A DNA stretch of 64,000 nt, from NCBI RefSeq assembly GCF_000347635.1, contig NC_020514.1, positions 4,154,001 to 4,218,000 on the forward strand, given 5' to 3'. Under the pieces are notes generated by a model. That model worked only from the letters and a program-made list of their open reading frames with translations, did not search any database and was not told where the DNA came from. Positions 1-10,597 of the stretch are shown piece by piece. The translations under genes were made by a program, and so were the position numbers. Source of the stretch: Paraglaciecola psychrophila 170. Lineage in GTDB: Bacteria; Pseudomonadota; Gammaproteobacteria; Enterobacterales; Alteromonadaceae. Numbering within the stretch: the stretch's first letter is position 1; each line of letters starts with the position of its first letter.

Positions 1-672
1 GAATGCAGCCCAATTTGCTCCTGAAGGCAAATTATCAACCATGGCTTTCATATTGGCAGTATTGCCTTCGGCCCCCCATTTCACTCCCATGCACAGCTGG
101 AAAAGTGGTGGTGCGTCAAGTATGCCTTCAGCTATCATCTGTTTGGCAAACCAAATATGCCCAAGGTCGAATACTTCAAGCTCTGGTTTTACACCCAGCT
201 TTTGCAATCGTTTAGCACCAGTACGAAGCATGTCGGTTGTTGAAACGTATACATAATTATTTACATCATAATTAAATGAACCGCAGTCAAGGGAACATAT
301 TTCAGGCAAAAGCAACTCTACATGTTCTTGACGTTTTACTTGCCCGACCAAATCAGTATGCTGACTAAGTTCTGTCGGATTGTCGTCAGGCCCTAAAAAT
401 AAATCCCCTCCCATTCCAGTTGTGAGGTTAATGATAACGTCTGTAGACTCCTGTCTTATCCTGTCTACAACTTCTTTGTAAAGACGAATGTCGCGAGAGG
501 CAGCACCGGTTTTTGGGTCACGGACGTGTATGTGAGCAATAGCTGCGCCGGCTTTGGCTACAGCAATCGCTTCGTCTGCAAGTTGTTTCGGAGTAATGGG
601 AAGATGAGGAGTTTTGTTTTCAGTCGGACCTGAGCCTGAAATTGCAGCAGAAATAATTATATTACGATTCAT
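1..672 (-). CDS. BKACE family (DUF849) beta-keto acid cleavage enzyme, cut by window edge
   Basis: The reading frame opens at an ATG at 672 and runs leftwards through base 1 without a stop, giving 224 residues of a protein usually about 270-310 long. The N-terminus (ISAAISGSGPTENKTPHLPI) and HIHVRDP at residues 47-53, whose His-x-His binds zinc in this family, identify a BKACE enzyme. The family transfers an acyl unit from a beta-keto acid to acetyl-CoA; known substrates include 3-keto-5-aminohexanoate and dehydrocarnitine. The substrate here cannot be told. It is transcribed leftwards, in the same direction as the LysR gene 315 bases upstream of it. Family assignment is firm, function is not. 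Confidence 0.85.
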   Translation of the reverse strand, partial: MNRNIIISAAISGSGPTENKTPHLPITPKQLADEAIAVAKAGAAIAHIHVRDPKTGAASRDIRLYKEVVDRIRQESTDVIINLTTGMGGDLFLGPDDNPTELSQHTDLVGQVKRQEHVELLLPEICSLDCGSFNYDVNNYVYVSTTDMLRTGAKRLQKLGVKPELEVFDLGHIWFAKQMIAEGILDAPPLFQLCMGVKWGAEGNTANMKAMVDNLPSGANWAAF

Positions 673-840
673 TTAACGTTAAGCTGAGCTGGATAAATTC
701 GGCGAAAATGATGAGATTTCGACAATAATAATGAAGATATCAACAACTCTAGCGTTTTCCTCCAAGTAAAATTTAATCCATAGCTTAACTAATTATTGTC
801 ATTATTTCAATTTTGAAGCACTTACTGCAATTATATGTAT

Positions 841-990
841 ATGTTAAAAAATAGCCATTACAGATGGTCTTTGCAATCAAGCGACACTTACAATATTTTG
901 CCTATAATTCACAAAGGGACCATTTCAGGCGATGTCGGCGGGCTTTTAGGCGGTCAATATGGATATATTGATGACAACAATAAATATTAA
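841..990 (+). CDS. possible 49-residue small protein
   Basis: An ATG at 841 opens 49 codons ending in TAA at 990. The product has a glycine-rich stretch (GDVGGLLGGQYGYIDDNNKY). It overlaps the last codons of the convergent LysR gene by four bases. I see no convincing ribosome binding site and recognise no family; it may equally be a gene remnant in an otherwise empty stretch (673-986). Confidence 0.2.
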   Translation: MLKNSHYRWSLQSSDTYNILPIIHKGTISGDVGGLLGGQYGYIDDNNKY

Positions 991-1928
991 AACGTTTGTT
1001 CACTTGTTGCTCTTCCTCGTAAAATGCTGAGCTCAGGATCTGCTTTTATTTGCTTAATTAACCAAGTTTCGAATAGTTGAATTTTTTTCTGTTCGAATTT
1101 CTCCTGACGATAAACAAAATACCAATAACTGTGGTGTTTAACACGCATTTCAGGAAAAGGTTCAATCAACAAGCCTGAGGATAACTCCTTGTCGACATAA
1201 GGTTGCATACCGAGTGCTACGCCCATGCCTTGTAAAGCGGTAGAAATTGAATGATCGTAGCTATCGAATTGCAGTCCTGATTCTGGATCAACAGAATTAC
1301 AACCCATTTCATCTAGCCAAATATACCAATCTCTATGGGAAGGATAAACCTGCAGTATAGTAAAATCGCTGAGTTGCTCTGGGCGCTCCAGTTGCTCTTT
1401 TGCGGTAAGTAAATTAGGACTACACACAGGAAATACATCGCTAGTAAATAAATATGAGTAATGCAGGCCATTGGAAGCGCGATTACCAATCTTGACACAG
1501 GCATCAACGTCACTTTTATTAAAATCAACATCAAACTGTGAGGTGTGTAGTCTAACACTGATATTGGGATACTTGCTTTGAAAGTCGGGTAGTCTTGGTA
1601 TCAACCAGCGAATAGCCAATGTTGAATATAATTGAATCGTTAATACATCTGATCGTGTGGGTGTTAAAATCAGATCGGTACCTTCAGCAATTTTATCAAA
1701 GGCATCACGAAGGATGGGGTAATACTGTTTACCAATTTTAGTGAGTACCACTGAGCGTGTTTTGCGGATAAACAATTCAACATTAAGTACATGTTCTAGT
1801 TGCTTTATTTGATGACTGATCGCCGAGACTGATACAAAAAGTTCATCGGCTGCATTTTTAAAAGAACCATGTCTAGCTGCCGCTTCAAAACTTTTTAAAG
1901 AATTCAAAGGTGGGATTTTTTTGCGCAA
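987..1928 (-). CDS. LysR-family transcriptional regulator, GcvA-like
   Basis: This 313-residue protein has an N-terminal winged HTH (residues about 6-65: PPLNSLKSFEAAARHGSF, then AADELFVSVSAISHQIKQLE), followed by a periplasmic-binding-protein-like effector domain. The PPLNSLKSFEAAARH opening is typical of the GcvA subgroup. Translation probably starts at the TTG at 1928, preceded seven bases upstream by AAAGGG on the minus strand. It is divergent from the TPR-sulfotransferase gene and upstream of the BKACE gene, so it may control one or both. The effector is unknown. Confidence 0.88.
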   Translation of the reverse strand: MRKKIPPLNSLKSFEAAARHGSFKNAADELFVSVSAISHQIKQLEHVLNVELFIRKTRSVVLTKIGKQYYPILRDAFDKIAEGTDLILTPTRSDVLTIQLYSTLAIRWLIPRLPDFQSKYPNISVRLHTSQFDVDFNKSDVDACVKIGNRASNGLHYSYLFTSDVFPVCSPNLLTAKEQLERPEQLSDFTILQVYPSHRDWYIWLDEMGCNSVDPESGLQFDSYDHSISTALQGMGVALGMQPYVDKELSSGLLIEPFPEMRVKHHSYWYFVYRQEKFEQKKIQLFETWLIKQIKADPELSILRGRATSEQTF

Positions 1929-2051
1929 ATTAATACCCTTTCAATCTTCTAATTCCAATTATAGTTGAATTAAACTCTACCATGGACAAATGAAATTAGT
2001 TTGTCAGAGCAAATTAGGCATGTCAATATTATGTCAAAAACGAGGCTCCAG

Positions 2052-4055
2052 ATGACTCAATATGAAGACCACAACAACCACAGCACAGGTGATATTCGTG
2101 TTGCGGTGCACCATGCCCAAGAAATGTTACAACACAACGCTTTTGCTGCTGCAGAACAACAAGGTCGAGAAATTCTAAAATCCTTTCCTAATGAACCCAA
2201 CGCACTTTTTATCGTTGGTATCGCACTCAAAGGCTTAAAACGCTTTAGTGAAGCTAAAAACATCTTACAAGTGTTGGTTAAACAAACCCCTGATTTTGCT
2301 TTAGCTCACCAGGAGCTTGGCTTAACATTGCATGCTTTAAAACAAATAAAACCGGCGATAGCATCATTGACCAATGCCGTTAAAGTTGAAGCTAACTTAA
2401 CTAATAGTTGGAGACTTCTATCTGAATTACTACTAGCGACAGGTGAAAGCAAAGCCTCTGAGCAAGCTTATAATAGTTATTTACGCTTCTCAGCGAAACA
2501 CCCTCTCTTAGGAGAAGCTCTGCAAGCTTTTATCGATGGCAAATTAGCATTAAGTGAGCGCCATTGTCGTGATTATCTAAAACAATCCCCCGATGATGTC
2601 AGTGCGTTAAGGCTATTGGCTGAAATAGCAATCAAATTGGGGGTATTTGAAGATGCAGAACAATTGCTTGTTCATTGTTTACGCATAGCACCGGATTATC
2701 ACCTTGCCCGTTTAAATTACGCCCATGTATTAAATAAACAAGAAAAAAGCCAACAAGCACTATTAGAAATAGAAACGTTAGAAAAGTACCAGCCCAATGT
2801 ACCACCTCAACAAATACTCAAAGCTGCTATTTTAGTAAGATTAGGGCAATTCGAAGAAGCAATCTTGCTTTATGATAAGTTGATTTCTACGCTGCCTGAC
2901 CAAGCAAACCTTCACACCAGCAGAGGACACGCACTCAAAACAATTGGAGAACAAGAGGCCGCGATTGCTTCGTATAGGCAAGCCATAGCATGTGCGCCGA
3001 GTTACGGGGAGGCCTATTGGAGTTTGGCTAATCTAAAGACTTTTTGTTTTACACAGTTTGAAATACAACAAATGAGAAAGCAGATGGAGATAAAACAGCT
3101 CCCTTCACTGGATAGGATCAATATATGTTTTGCGTTAGGTAAAGCTCTCGAAGACAACAAAGAGTTTGAACAGTCATTTCACTATTATAAATTAGGTAAT
3201 CAATTCAAACAGAGTATTGAACGCTACGACCCAGAAGAAACGACCGCAATAATTGCGCGAACGATCACAACCTGTCAATCCCCTATTTTTGAGAATAACC
3301 ATGATCAAGGTTGCAGTAAAGCGGATCCGATATTTATAGTTGGACTGCCTCGATCTGGTTCTACGTTGCTAGAGCAAATATTAGCAAGTCATTCTATGGT
3401 GGATGGTACCAAGGAGTTACCAGATATTATTGCGATGGTTCGAAAATTAAGTGACCGTAAAAAACGGCATGAAATATCAAAATATCCAGAGGTTATTGCC
3501 AAGCTTTCTGGGGAGCAACGCCTCGCTCTGGGTAACGAATATATAAGCAAAACCCAGATACACAGAGGTGGTGCACCTTTTTTCATTGATAAAATGCCCA
3601 ATAATTTTGCTCATATCGGATTGATTAAACTTATATTACCTAACGCAAAAATCATTGATGCTCGTCGTCAGCCAATGTCTGCTTGTTTTAGCGGTTTTAA
3701 ACAGTTGTTTTCCACCGGACAGGCTTTTAGTTATGACTTAGAAAATATTGCTCGCTACTATCAAGATTATATCCATTTAATGAATCATTGGCACAACGTG
3801 CTTCCCAACCAGGTACTGACGGTCTCCTATGAAGATGTAGTTAATGATTTTAAAAATCAGGTTAAACAAATTCTAGATTTTTGTGGCTTGCCTTTTGAGC
3901 AGAACTGTCTTGAGTTTTATAATAACGCTCGTGCAGTCAATACTGCTAGCTCTGAACAAGTTAGACAACCTATCAATACAAAAGGGCTCGATGCCTGGAA
4001 GCCTTTTGAAAAGTTCCTTACCCCATTACAAAGCAAACTATCATCAATATTATGA
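2052..4055 (+). CDS. TPR-repeat protein with C-terminal sulfotransferase domain
   Basis: The N-terminal two thirds (to about residue 420) consists of degenerate tetratricopeptide repeats (for example ALFIVGIALKGLKRFSEAKN). The C-terminal third is a Sulfotransfer_3-type domain: PIFIVGLPRSGSTLLEQILA is the P-loop-like site that binds the 5'-phosphosulfate of PAPS. The frame is open from a TTG at 2001, but the ATG at 2052 has GAGG six bases upstream and is preferred (667 aa). Such TPR-sulfotransferases often sit beside TonB-dependent receptors in Alteromonadales and alphaproteobacteria, as here. The acceptor is unknown. Confidence 0.85.
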   Translation: MTQYEDHNNHSTGDIRVAVHHAQEMLQHNAFAAAEQQGREILKSFPNEPNALFIVGIALKGLKRFSEAKNILQVLVKQTPDFALAHQELGLTLHALKQIKPAIASLTNAVKVEANLTNSWRLLSELLLATGESKASEQAYNSYLRFSAKHPLLGEALQAFIDGKLALSERHCRDYLKQSPDDVSALRLLAEIAIKLGVFEDAEQLLVHCLRIAPDYHLARLNYAHVLNKQEKSQQALLEIETLEKYQPNVPPQQILKAAILVRLGQFEEAILLYDKLISTLPDQANLHTSRGHALKTIGEQEAAIASYRQAIACAPSYGEAYWSLANLKTFCFTQFEIQQMRKQMEIKQLPSLDRINICFALGKALEDNKEFEQSFHYYKLGNQFKQSIERYDPEETTAIIARTITTCQSPIFENNHDQGCSKADPIFIVGLPRSGSTLLEQILASHSMVDGTKELPDIIAMVRKLSDRKKRHEISKYPEVIAKLSGEQRLALGNEYISKTQIHRGGAPFFIDKMPNNFAHIGLIKLILPNAKIIDARRQPMSACFSGFKQLFSTGQAFSYDLENIARYYQDYIHLMNHWHNVLPNQVLTVSYEDVVNDFKNQVKQILDFCGLPFEQNCLEFYNNARAVNTASSEQVRQPINTKGLDAWKPFEKFLTPLQSKLSSIL

Positions 4056-4520
4056 TCAATAATCGCCCACTTTTTATCTTTAAAATAAAGTGAACTCTCC
4101 GGTGACTTCGTTTCGTTCTAATCACGTGGTTTTCTCGGAAGATAGGATAAAGCACATATTGAGTGAATTAAGGGGTCGATTTTCTGATTAATCTTGGTTT
4201 AAAAAAACACACTTATTAACTAATATCAGACAACTACAAAACCATTAAAAAAAATAAATTATTCATTACAATTCATGAGGTTAGATTTATTATAAAATGT
4301 TTTTTGTTTATATTTTCTTGAATTTAACTTTTATTTTGATTTAGTTTAATTCAACTATGGGAGAAATATAATCGTTTGTTTCAAATCGTCCCCCCTTGTT
4401 AATATTACAACATTGTTAAAGGTATGTTGCGCGTTTTCTAACAATTGATATTGCGAGTCTAAGCCCTATGTTGTGGGGCTTTGTGACTTGTGTGATATAC
4501 ATATTATAAAGGTACACACA
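4056..4520. other. intergenic leader of the TonB receptor with a hairpin
   Basis: This AT-rich stretch of about 465 bases contains no convincing gene. A hairpin AAGCCC/GGGCTT (4461-4481) sits 40 bases before the putative receptor start and could be a leader structure or the end of a short transcript. A promoter for the receptor probably lies within 4300-4450, but I cannot place it. Confidence 0.35.
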
Positions 4521-6955
4521 ATGACGGATAACTATTTAAAGAACGAAAAAAATCTAATCGACTAAACCCGATAATTGCAGTGATAAGAGACTCCATTAAC
4601 GGCAAAAACATTCAAAGTATTGCTTTGTCAGCCTTGATGGTAAGCGGCATGGCCACAATGCCTGGCGCCAATGCACAGGACATGATTACCGCTCAGGCTG
4701 AAAAAAAGACTGAAAATTTATCTTCAGGAATCGAAAAAATAACCGTTACTTCACGTAAACGTGTTGAAAATCTTCAAGACACCCCCTTAAGTATTACTGC
4801 ATTTGGCTCCACTAAGCTAGATGAATTAGGGATCGAAAATTTCGATGATTATGCGTTAATGCTGCCGAGCGTCTCATATCAATCAGCAGGACCGGGTTTG
4901 TCCCAAATCTATATGCGTGGAGCTTCAGATGGTGGCAGTGGCAATGCATCAGGTTCTCAACCTGGGGTTGCCATTTATCTAGATGAACAACCGGTAACCG
5001 CTATTGGGCGGAATCTTGATTTACACATTTATGATATCGAGCGAGTTGAAGCACTTGCAGGACCGCAAAGTACGTTATTTGGCGCCAGCGCGCAGTCAGG
5101 CACTATCAGGATCATTACCAAAAAACCTAAAATGGATAGGTTTGAAGGTGGTTTTGATGTTAGTTACGGTACAACCAAAAGTGGCGATGCTAGCAACTCA
5201 TTAGAAGGGTTTCTTAATGTTCCGGTAAGTGAAAATGCCGCTATCCGCTTAGTCGCTTGGACCAAAAAAGATGGCGGTTACATTGATAATGTAGCCGGCA
5301 CCAGGACCTATGGATTGTTCACTGATGGTGGAAACTTCTCAACAGTCGAAGAAAACAATGATGATCTAGTAAAAGAGAACTTTAATGAGTTAACCAATAG
5401 TGGTGCTAGAGTCGCATTAAAAGTAAACCTTAATGATAACTGGACTGCAACAGCAAGTTACCTCACTCAAAAACAGGAAACGGAAGGGGTATGGTACCAA
5501 GACTCAAACAACCCCAATGGTGAAGTTAATGAGTTAGAGGTTCAGCGTTTTTTTCCTGATTCAATGGATGACGAATTTAATCAATCAGCACTGACAATAG
5601 AGGGTGATCTGGGTTTTGCTAGTCTGGTGTATGCGGGCTCATTTATGGACCGAGACGTTCAGTACTTTAATGATTACTCTGACTACGCAGACTATTTCTC
5701 TACGAGTTGGATCCAATATTATGGTTGTGAATATTACGGTACTGCAGATGCAGACTGTTCAAGTATGGCTATTTTTTACAATGATGATAATGAATATAAA
5801 CGCAATACTCACGAACTGCGTTTGCAATCAACAAACAATAACCCTCTGCAATATATCGTCGGCTTATATTACGAAGATGCCAGTCATGATTATCGCCAAG
5901 AATGGCAGATGAATGGTATGGCGCAAGGTGCTGACTTTAGACAGTTTGGTGAAGCGAACCTTTGGTATCTAACGGATCAAAAACGAGCAGATAAGCAGTC
6001 GGCGTTGTTCGGTGAAGTGAGCTATGAATTTACAGAGCAACTTACTACAACTTTTGGTGCCAGGTTATTTAAAAATGAAAGTACGTTAGAAGGCGTTTCC
6101 GGTTACGGACTGATTGCTCCTGGCTTCCCTATCATTAACGTTGATAGTAAAAATGATGACACTGATAGTATTTTTAAATTCAATCTATCGTATAAATTTG
6201 ATGATAAAAAGATGGCCTATCTTACCTGGTCAGAAGGTTATCGCCCTGGTGGCATAAATCGGGATGAAACGGACCTGGTGCCCCGTATCTATAAATCTGA
6301 CTTTGTCACAAATACAGAGCTAGGCTGGAAAACCATGTGGCTTGATAATAATCTTCGTTGGAATGGCGCTATCTACCATATGCAATGGGATGATATGCAG
6401 TTTACTCGCTTTGATTCATCATATGGTTCTCCTGTTGGTTTAACAGTCAATGCAAATAAATCTAGAATCGTCGGTATTGAGTCTGATCTTACCTACATGC
6501 TAACACCAGACTTATCTTTAACTGCAGCATTTAATTTTAATCAAGCTGAGTTAGCTGCTGATTTATTAGTAGGAAGTAACTTATCACCTGACGGCACTGA
6601 ACTTCCAAATGTACCGGATTTTAAAGGGAATCTGACCAGCCGTTATCACTTTACTGTTGGTGGATATCGAAGCTTCGCGCAAATCGTTTATTCCTATGTT
6701 GGCGAGTCATACAGCGATATCTACAAGTATAAAACCAGTGATTTAAACTTTGACCTACGTGATGTTAATCAAAGCTATAGCATTGTAAATTTATCTGCGG
6801 GTATAAATAGAGATGGCTGGGGAGTTAATCTTTATGTCAACAATTTGACCGATGAACGTGCTCAGTTGTCTCGTGGCAGCGCTAGTTGGGACAGCACAGT
6901 AACCGTTAATCGTCCACGAAATTTTGGGATCAGATATCACATGTTATTTGAATAA
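4521..6955 (+). CDS. TonB-dependent outer-membrane receptor
   Basis: The main frame runs from a GTG at 4580 to 6955 (791 aa). It has a signal peptide ending near GANAQ, a TonB-box-like KITVTSRKR around residue 55, a plug domain (SVSYQSAGPGLSQIYMRG; then GPQSTLFGASAQSGTI) and a 22-strand-type barrel ending in an aromatic-rich segment. The GTG lacks a ribosome site. The ATG at 4521 has AAAGG upstream and reads MTDNYLKNE before meeting a stop in its own frame. Adding one A to the A7 tract at 4546-4552 would join it to the receptor frame and give a natural N-terminus. The substrate is unknown; the SDR, MDR and esterase downstream suggest a small organic ester or polyketide. Confidence 0.85.
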
Positions 6956-7055
6956 ATATCTTTTGCGTGTTTTGGCAGGTTTAATAAATTTACCATGACA
7001 CGCACATTTATCTTCTTAATTTTAAAATTTATCTTTGTAATATGAGGACATTCTA

Positions 7056-7853
7056 ATGACTGTTGTTAATAACGGATTAGGCCCGGAGCATGTAGTCCTT
7101 GTTACAGCTGGGGCTAACGGAATTGGCCGTAAAATAGCCGAAAAATTTCTGGGGTATGGTTGTAAAGTACATGTATGCGATATTGATGAAAAGGTTATCG
7201 CTGACTTTCTTAAAGCAAATCCTAGCGCTACAGCATCGGTGGCTGATGTCGCAAATGTTGCTCAAGTTGAAGAAATGTTTGCTGACTTAATGACCCATTA
7301 TCAGCATCTGGACGTGTTAATAAACAATGCAGGAATTGCAGGCCCGACGGCATTGGTTGAAGATATTAACCCTGACGATTGGGCGCGCACTATTAATATT
7401 AATTTGAACGGGCAATTTCATTGCACCAAGTTCGCAGTGCCCTTACTTAAAGCAAATGGCTCTGGCAGTATTATTAATATTTCATCTAATGCTGGTTTGT
7501 TTGGTTTTCCAATGCGCTCGCCTTATGCAGCATCTAAATGGGCAGTTATCGGTTTAACCAAAACATGGGCCATGGAATTAGGACCGTATAATATTCGAGT
7601 CAATGCATTATGTCCGGGCAGTGTAAAAGGAGATAGGATCGACAATGTTATTCGTCTCGACGCCGAAAAACGTGGTGTTGCACCTGAGGTGGTGAGAGAT
7701 CTATACGCCGAGCAAAGTTCACTGCGACTTTTTGTCAGTCCGGATGATATTGCCAATATGGCAATATTTTTAAGCTCTGAACTGGGCGCTAGTCTTTCAG
7801 GACAGGCTATTGCGATTGATGGTCATACCGAAAATTTATCTAGCAAATTTTAA
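7056..7853 (+). CDS. short-chain dehydrogenase/reductase (SDR)
   Basis: This 265-residue classical SDR has the cofactor motif TAGANGIG (variant TGxxxGxG) near residue 17, an acidic residue after beta-2 (VCDIDE) favouring NAD(H), the NNAG motif (INNAGIAGP) and the catalytic Ser...YAASK. It oxidises or reduces a secondary alcohol or ketone; the substrate is not evident. It starts at the ATG at 7056, shortly after a GAGGACA sequence, and lies 100 bases after the TonB receptor and 52 bases before the MDR gene, suggesting one catabolic transcription unit. Confidence 0.88.
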   Translation: MTVVNNGLGPEHVVLVTAGANGIGRKIAEKFLGYGCKVHVCDIDEKVIADFLKANPSATASVADVANVAQVEEMFADLMTHYQHLDVLINNAGIAGPTALVEDINPDDWARTININLNGQFHCTKFAVPLLKANGSGSIINISSNAGLFGFPMRSPYAASKWAVIGLTKTWAMELGPYNIRVNALCPGSVKGDRIDNVIRLDAEKRGVAPEVVRDLYAEQSSLRLFVSPDDIANMAIFLSSELGASLSGQAIAIDGHTENLSSKF

Positions 7854-7905
7854 ATATTAGGTGCAGCTAAACCTAGTTCGATTAATTTAAAAATTGGAGA
7901 AAGCA

Positions 7906-8895
7906 ATGAAAGCAGCTTGGTTCGAAAAATTCGGTATACCAGCAGATACCATAATAATAGGTGAACAACCAAAGCCTGTGGCTGGTGATGGTGAAGTATT
8001 AGTAAAATTAAAAACCACAGGAATTAATCCTTCAGATGTTAAAAAACGCACAGGCGCTTTTCCTCATCTATTAGATAGCGGCCATGTTATTCCTCATAGT
8101 GATGGCGCAGGTATCATCGAAGCCGTTGGTAAAGGGGTATCTGAAGATAGAATAGGCGAACGAGTTTGGGTTTATCAGGCGCAGTATGCTCGTCTTTTAG
8201 GAACAGCTGCTCAATACGTAGCAATTGATGCATCTCGAGCAGCCACTTTACCTGACAACACATCATTTGAAATCGGGGCTTGTTTAGGTATTCCTGCAAT
8301 GACAGCTCATCGGGTTGTCTCATCAGATGGCTCTGTTAAAGGGCAAACAGTTGTTGTTACCGGCGGTGCTGGTCGTGTTGGTTATTATGCAATTCAATGG
8401 GCTAAACTCGCTGGCGCTAAAGTTATTGCAACAGCAAGTAACCCAACAGATGAAGCAAGCTGTATGGCAGCAGGTGCTGATTTAGTAGTTAACCATCGTG
8501 AAGCTAACTGGGGTGATAAAGTACAAGAAGTTAATGATGGCGAAAAGGTTGATCGCGTTATTGATGTTGAGTTTGGCTTTAACTTACCCGAAGTACTCAA
8601 GTGTATTCGCACTGGTGGTGTTATTGCCACTTATGGCAACACTCAGATCAAAGAACCAAAATTACCGTTTATGCAAATGTTGTTTATGGATTTAACTATC
8701 AAAATGACAATAGTGTATGCCATGCCAGAAACCGCCAAGCAGCAAGCAATTAAGGATATATATAGTGCCTTGTCTGCGGATCAATTAAAACATCGAGTGA
8801 CACACGTACTTCCGTTTAAACAAATGGCAAAAAGTCATGAATTAATTGAACAAAGTAACCTACGAGGTTGTGTCATAGTTGATATTGAACATTAG
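7906..8895 (+). CDS. zinc-independent MDR oxidoreductase (quinone reductase-like)
   Basis: This medium-chain dehydrogenase/reductase has a GroES-like N-terminal domain (KTTGINPSDVKKRTG) and a Rossmann domain with VVVTGGAGRVGYYAIQWAK around residue 148. The cysteine cluster of zinc alcohol dehydrogenases is absent, so it resembles NADPH:quinone reductases. The frame extends to a TTG at 7894, but GGAGA at 7896-7900 is a good ribosome site for the ATG at 7906 (329 aa). It lies directly after the SDR gene and probably shares its pathway. The substrate is unknown. Confidence 0.87.
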   Translation: MKAAWFEKFGIPADTIIIGEQPKPVAGDGEVLVKLKTTGINPSDVKKRTGAFPHLLDSGHVIPHSDGAGIIEAVGKGVSEDRIGERVWVYQAQYARLLGTAAQYVAIDASRAATLPDNTSFEIGACLGIPAMTAHRVVSSDGSVKGQTVVVTGGAGRVGYYAIQWAKLAGAKVIATASNPTDEASCMAAGADLVVNHREANWGDKVQEVNDGEKVDRVIDVEFGFNLPEVLKCIRTGGVIATYGNTQIKEPKLPFMQMLFMDLTIKMTIVYAMPETAKQQAIKDIYSALSADQLKHRVTHVLPFKQMAKSHELIEQSNLRGCVIVDIEH

Positions 8896-8943
8896 ATATA
8901 TCACGTCAATCGGCTGCTTTTTCACTAGAATGTAAAATATTTC

Positions 8944-8984
8944 AAAGGCCTGATTACCATATTTACAGGGATTTTAGGCCTTTT
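8944..8984 (+). terminator. hairpin with T-run after the MDR gene
   Basis: AAAGGCCT (8944-8951) pairs with AGGCCTTT (8976-8983) across a 24-base loop and is followed by T residues. It lies between the MDR and esterase genes, just before the esterase ribosome site. It may be a weak terminator or attenuator. Confidence 0.45.
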
Positions 8985-8995
8985 AGGAGTTGCTT

Positions 8996-10579
8996 GTGTT
9001 GTTTATTAAAACGTTTTTTTTGATGGTTCTGTTACTTGAACCTCATTACTTATCAGCAAAGACTAATGATGGTTTTCGACCAGAAGTCAGGGCAAATGGT
9101 GAAATAATCGTTGGAGAATACAGTAAGAGCACTGCGGGAGTTACTGTTTTTAGGGGGATCCCATTTGCTGCTCCGCCGATAAATGAACGTCGCTGGGAAG
9201 CACCACAAAAACATTCTCCGAGAGCAGGTAAGCAAGAGTCAATAAATTTTGCGCCTGCGTGTTTTCAAGATGACTACAATACCCAGTGGTATCAAAAAGT
9301 AGGAAAGGCGTTTGGGGTTTCCGCGGAACAATTTACCCAGCCAGAATATAGCGAGGACTGTCTTTATCTTAACATTTGGAAACCTGCTGTTGATAAAGAC
9401 AAAAAACTACCCGTAATGGTGTGGATCCATGGGGGCAGTAATAAAGGTGGTTGGTCGTACGAAAAAAACTATATTGGTGACAAACTTGCCACAAGAGGCG
9501 AAGTTATTGTTGTCAGTATTGCTTATAGATTAGGTGTGTTTGGTTTTTTTAGTCATCCCGAACTGGCTAATTCTGCTGCGCCAGCAAATTTTGGCCTGCT
9601 AGATCAAATAGCAGCATTAAAATGGATAAAACAAAATATTACTGAATTTGGCGGCGATAATACTAATATAACCGTATTTGGCGAATCCGCGGGGGCTGCC
9701 AACATTGGCAATCTAATGTTGTCACCGCTGGCTGAAGGACTTTTTCAACGAGCGATAAGTCAAAGTGGCGGATTCCAATTATGGCGCGATGTTTCATTAT
9801 CAGAGCAGCAAACACTCGGCGCTAAATTAAGTCATGCATTGGGCTCTAACAACAACAGCTTGCTTAAATTAAAATCGCGCAGTGCTGAAGATATATTTAC
9901 TGAGGCAAAAAAGCTGTTTCCAAATTATGCTTACGGTGCGGTGATTGATGGCAAAGTATTACCTGATTCAACAATGAATTTATTGTTTGAAGACCGTATA
10001 AATGTTGATTTATTGATTGGCAGTAATCAAGACGAATGGTTAATGTATTTAGATGATTCGCCAATCGCACTTGAGCAGACTATAAGTTCATACCCTAAAA
10101 ACATACAGGATGTATTGTTCGCAAGGGCGTCACAAGAAAACAGTATTATTCGAGGGCATGATCAGGTTTCTACCATGATAGACATGGTGTGTCCTGCCTA
10201 TGAGTATGCCAAGCAAGTGACGAAATCAACTAAAAACGCCTATATTTATCGTTTCCAGCGAGTACGCCACAATGATGGCGGAAAGCAATTACAAGCATAC
10301 CACGGTGCAGAAATACCCTATGTTTTCGACAGTCATGATGATTGGTTTGCTAGTGATAATGATGACCACACATTAACAACAGCCATGGTCACATATTGGA
10401 CGAATTTTGCTAAAAATGGCGATCCTAACAACTTAAATAATCCCGAATTACCTCAATGGCCAATATTTAACGAACATACGCCTATGGTGCAGGTTTTATC
10501 AGAAAAAATATCAGCCAAAGCTGCTACTGACTTTAAAATCTGTCAGAAAATTTCCCCATACCTCATACAAAAACCATAA
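8996..10579 (+). CDS. secreted type-B carboxylesterase
   Basis: This carboxylesterase/lipase (alpha/beta hydrolase) carries the nucleophile motif FGESAGA near residue 229, an oxyanion-hole WIHGGSNKGG near residue 143 and the late YHGAEIPYVF segment that contributes the catalytic histidine. An N-terminal hydrophobic stretch followed by YLSAKT indicates Sec export. AGGAG at 8985-8989 best fits the GTG at 8996 (527 aa); a TTG at 8990 would be too close. It presumably hydrolyses an ester in the periplasm, feeding the neighbouring dehydrogenases. The exact ester is unknown. Confidence 0.87.
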   Translation: MLFIKTFFLMVLLLEPHYLSAKTNDGFRPEVRANGEIIVGEYSKSTAGVTVFRGIPFAAPPINERRWEAPQKHSPRAGKQESINFAPACFQDDYNTQWYQKVGKAFGVSAEQFTQPEYSEDCLYLNIWKPAVDKDKKLPVMVWIHGGSNKGGWSYEKNYIGDKLATRGEVIVVSIAYRLGVFGFFSHPELANSAAPANFGLLDQIAALKWIKQNITEFGGDNTNITVFGESAGAANIGNLMLSPLAEGLFQRAISQSGGFQLWRDVSLSEQQTLGAKLSHALGSNNNSLLKLKSRSAEDIFTEAKKLFPNYAYGAVIDGKVLPDSTMNLLFEDRINVDLLIGSNQDEWLMYLDDSPIALEQTISSYPKNIQDVLFARASQENSIIRGHDQVSTMIDMVCPAYEYAKQVTKSTKNAYIYRFQRVRHNDGGKQLQAYHGAEIPYVFDSHDDWFASDNDDHTLTTAMVTYWTNFAKNGDPNNLNNPELPQWPIFNEHTPMVQVLSEKISAKAATDFKICQKISPYLIQKP

Positions 10580-10597
10580 TAATATTGGAGTTATATA

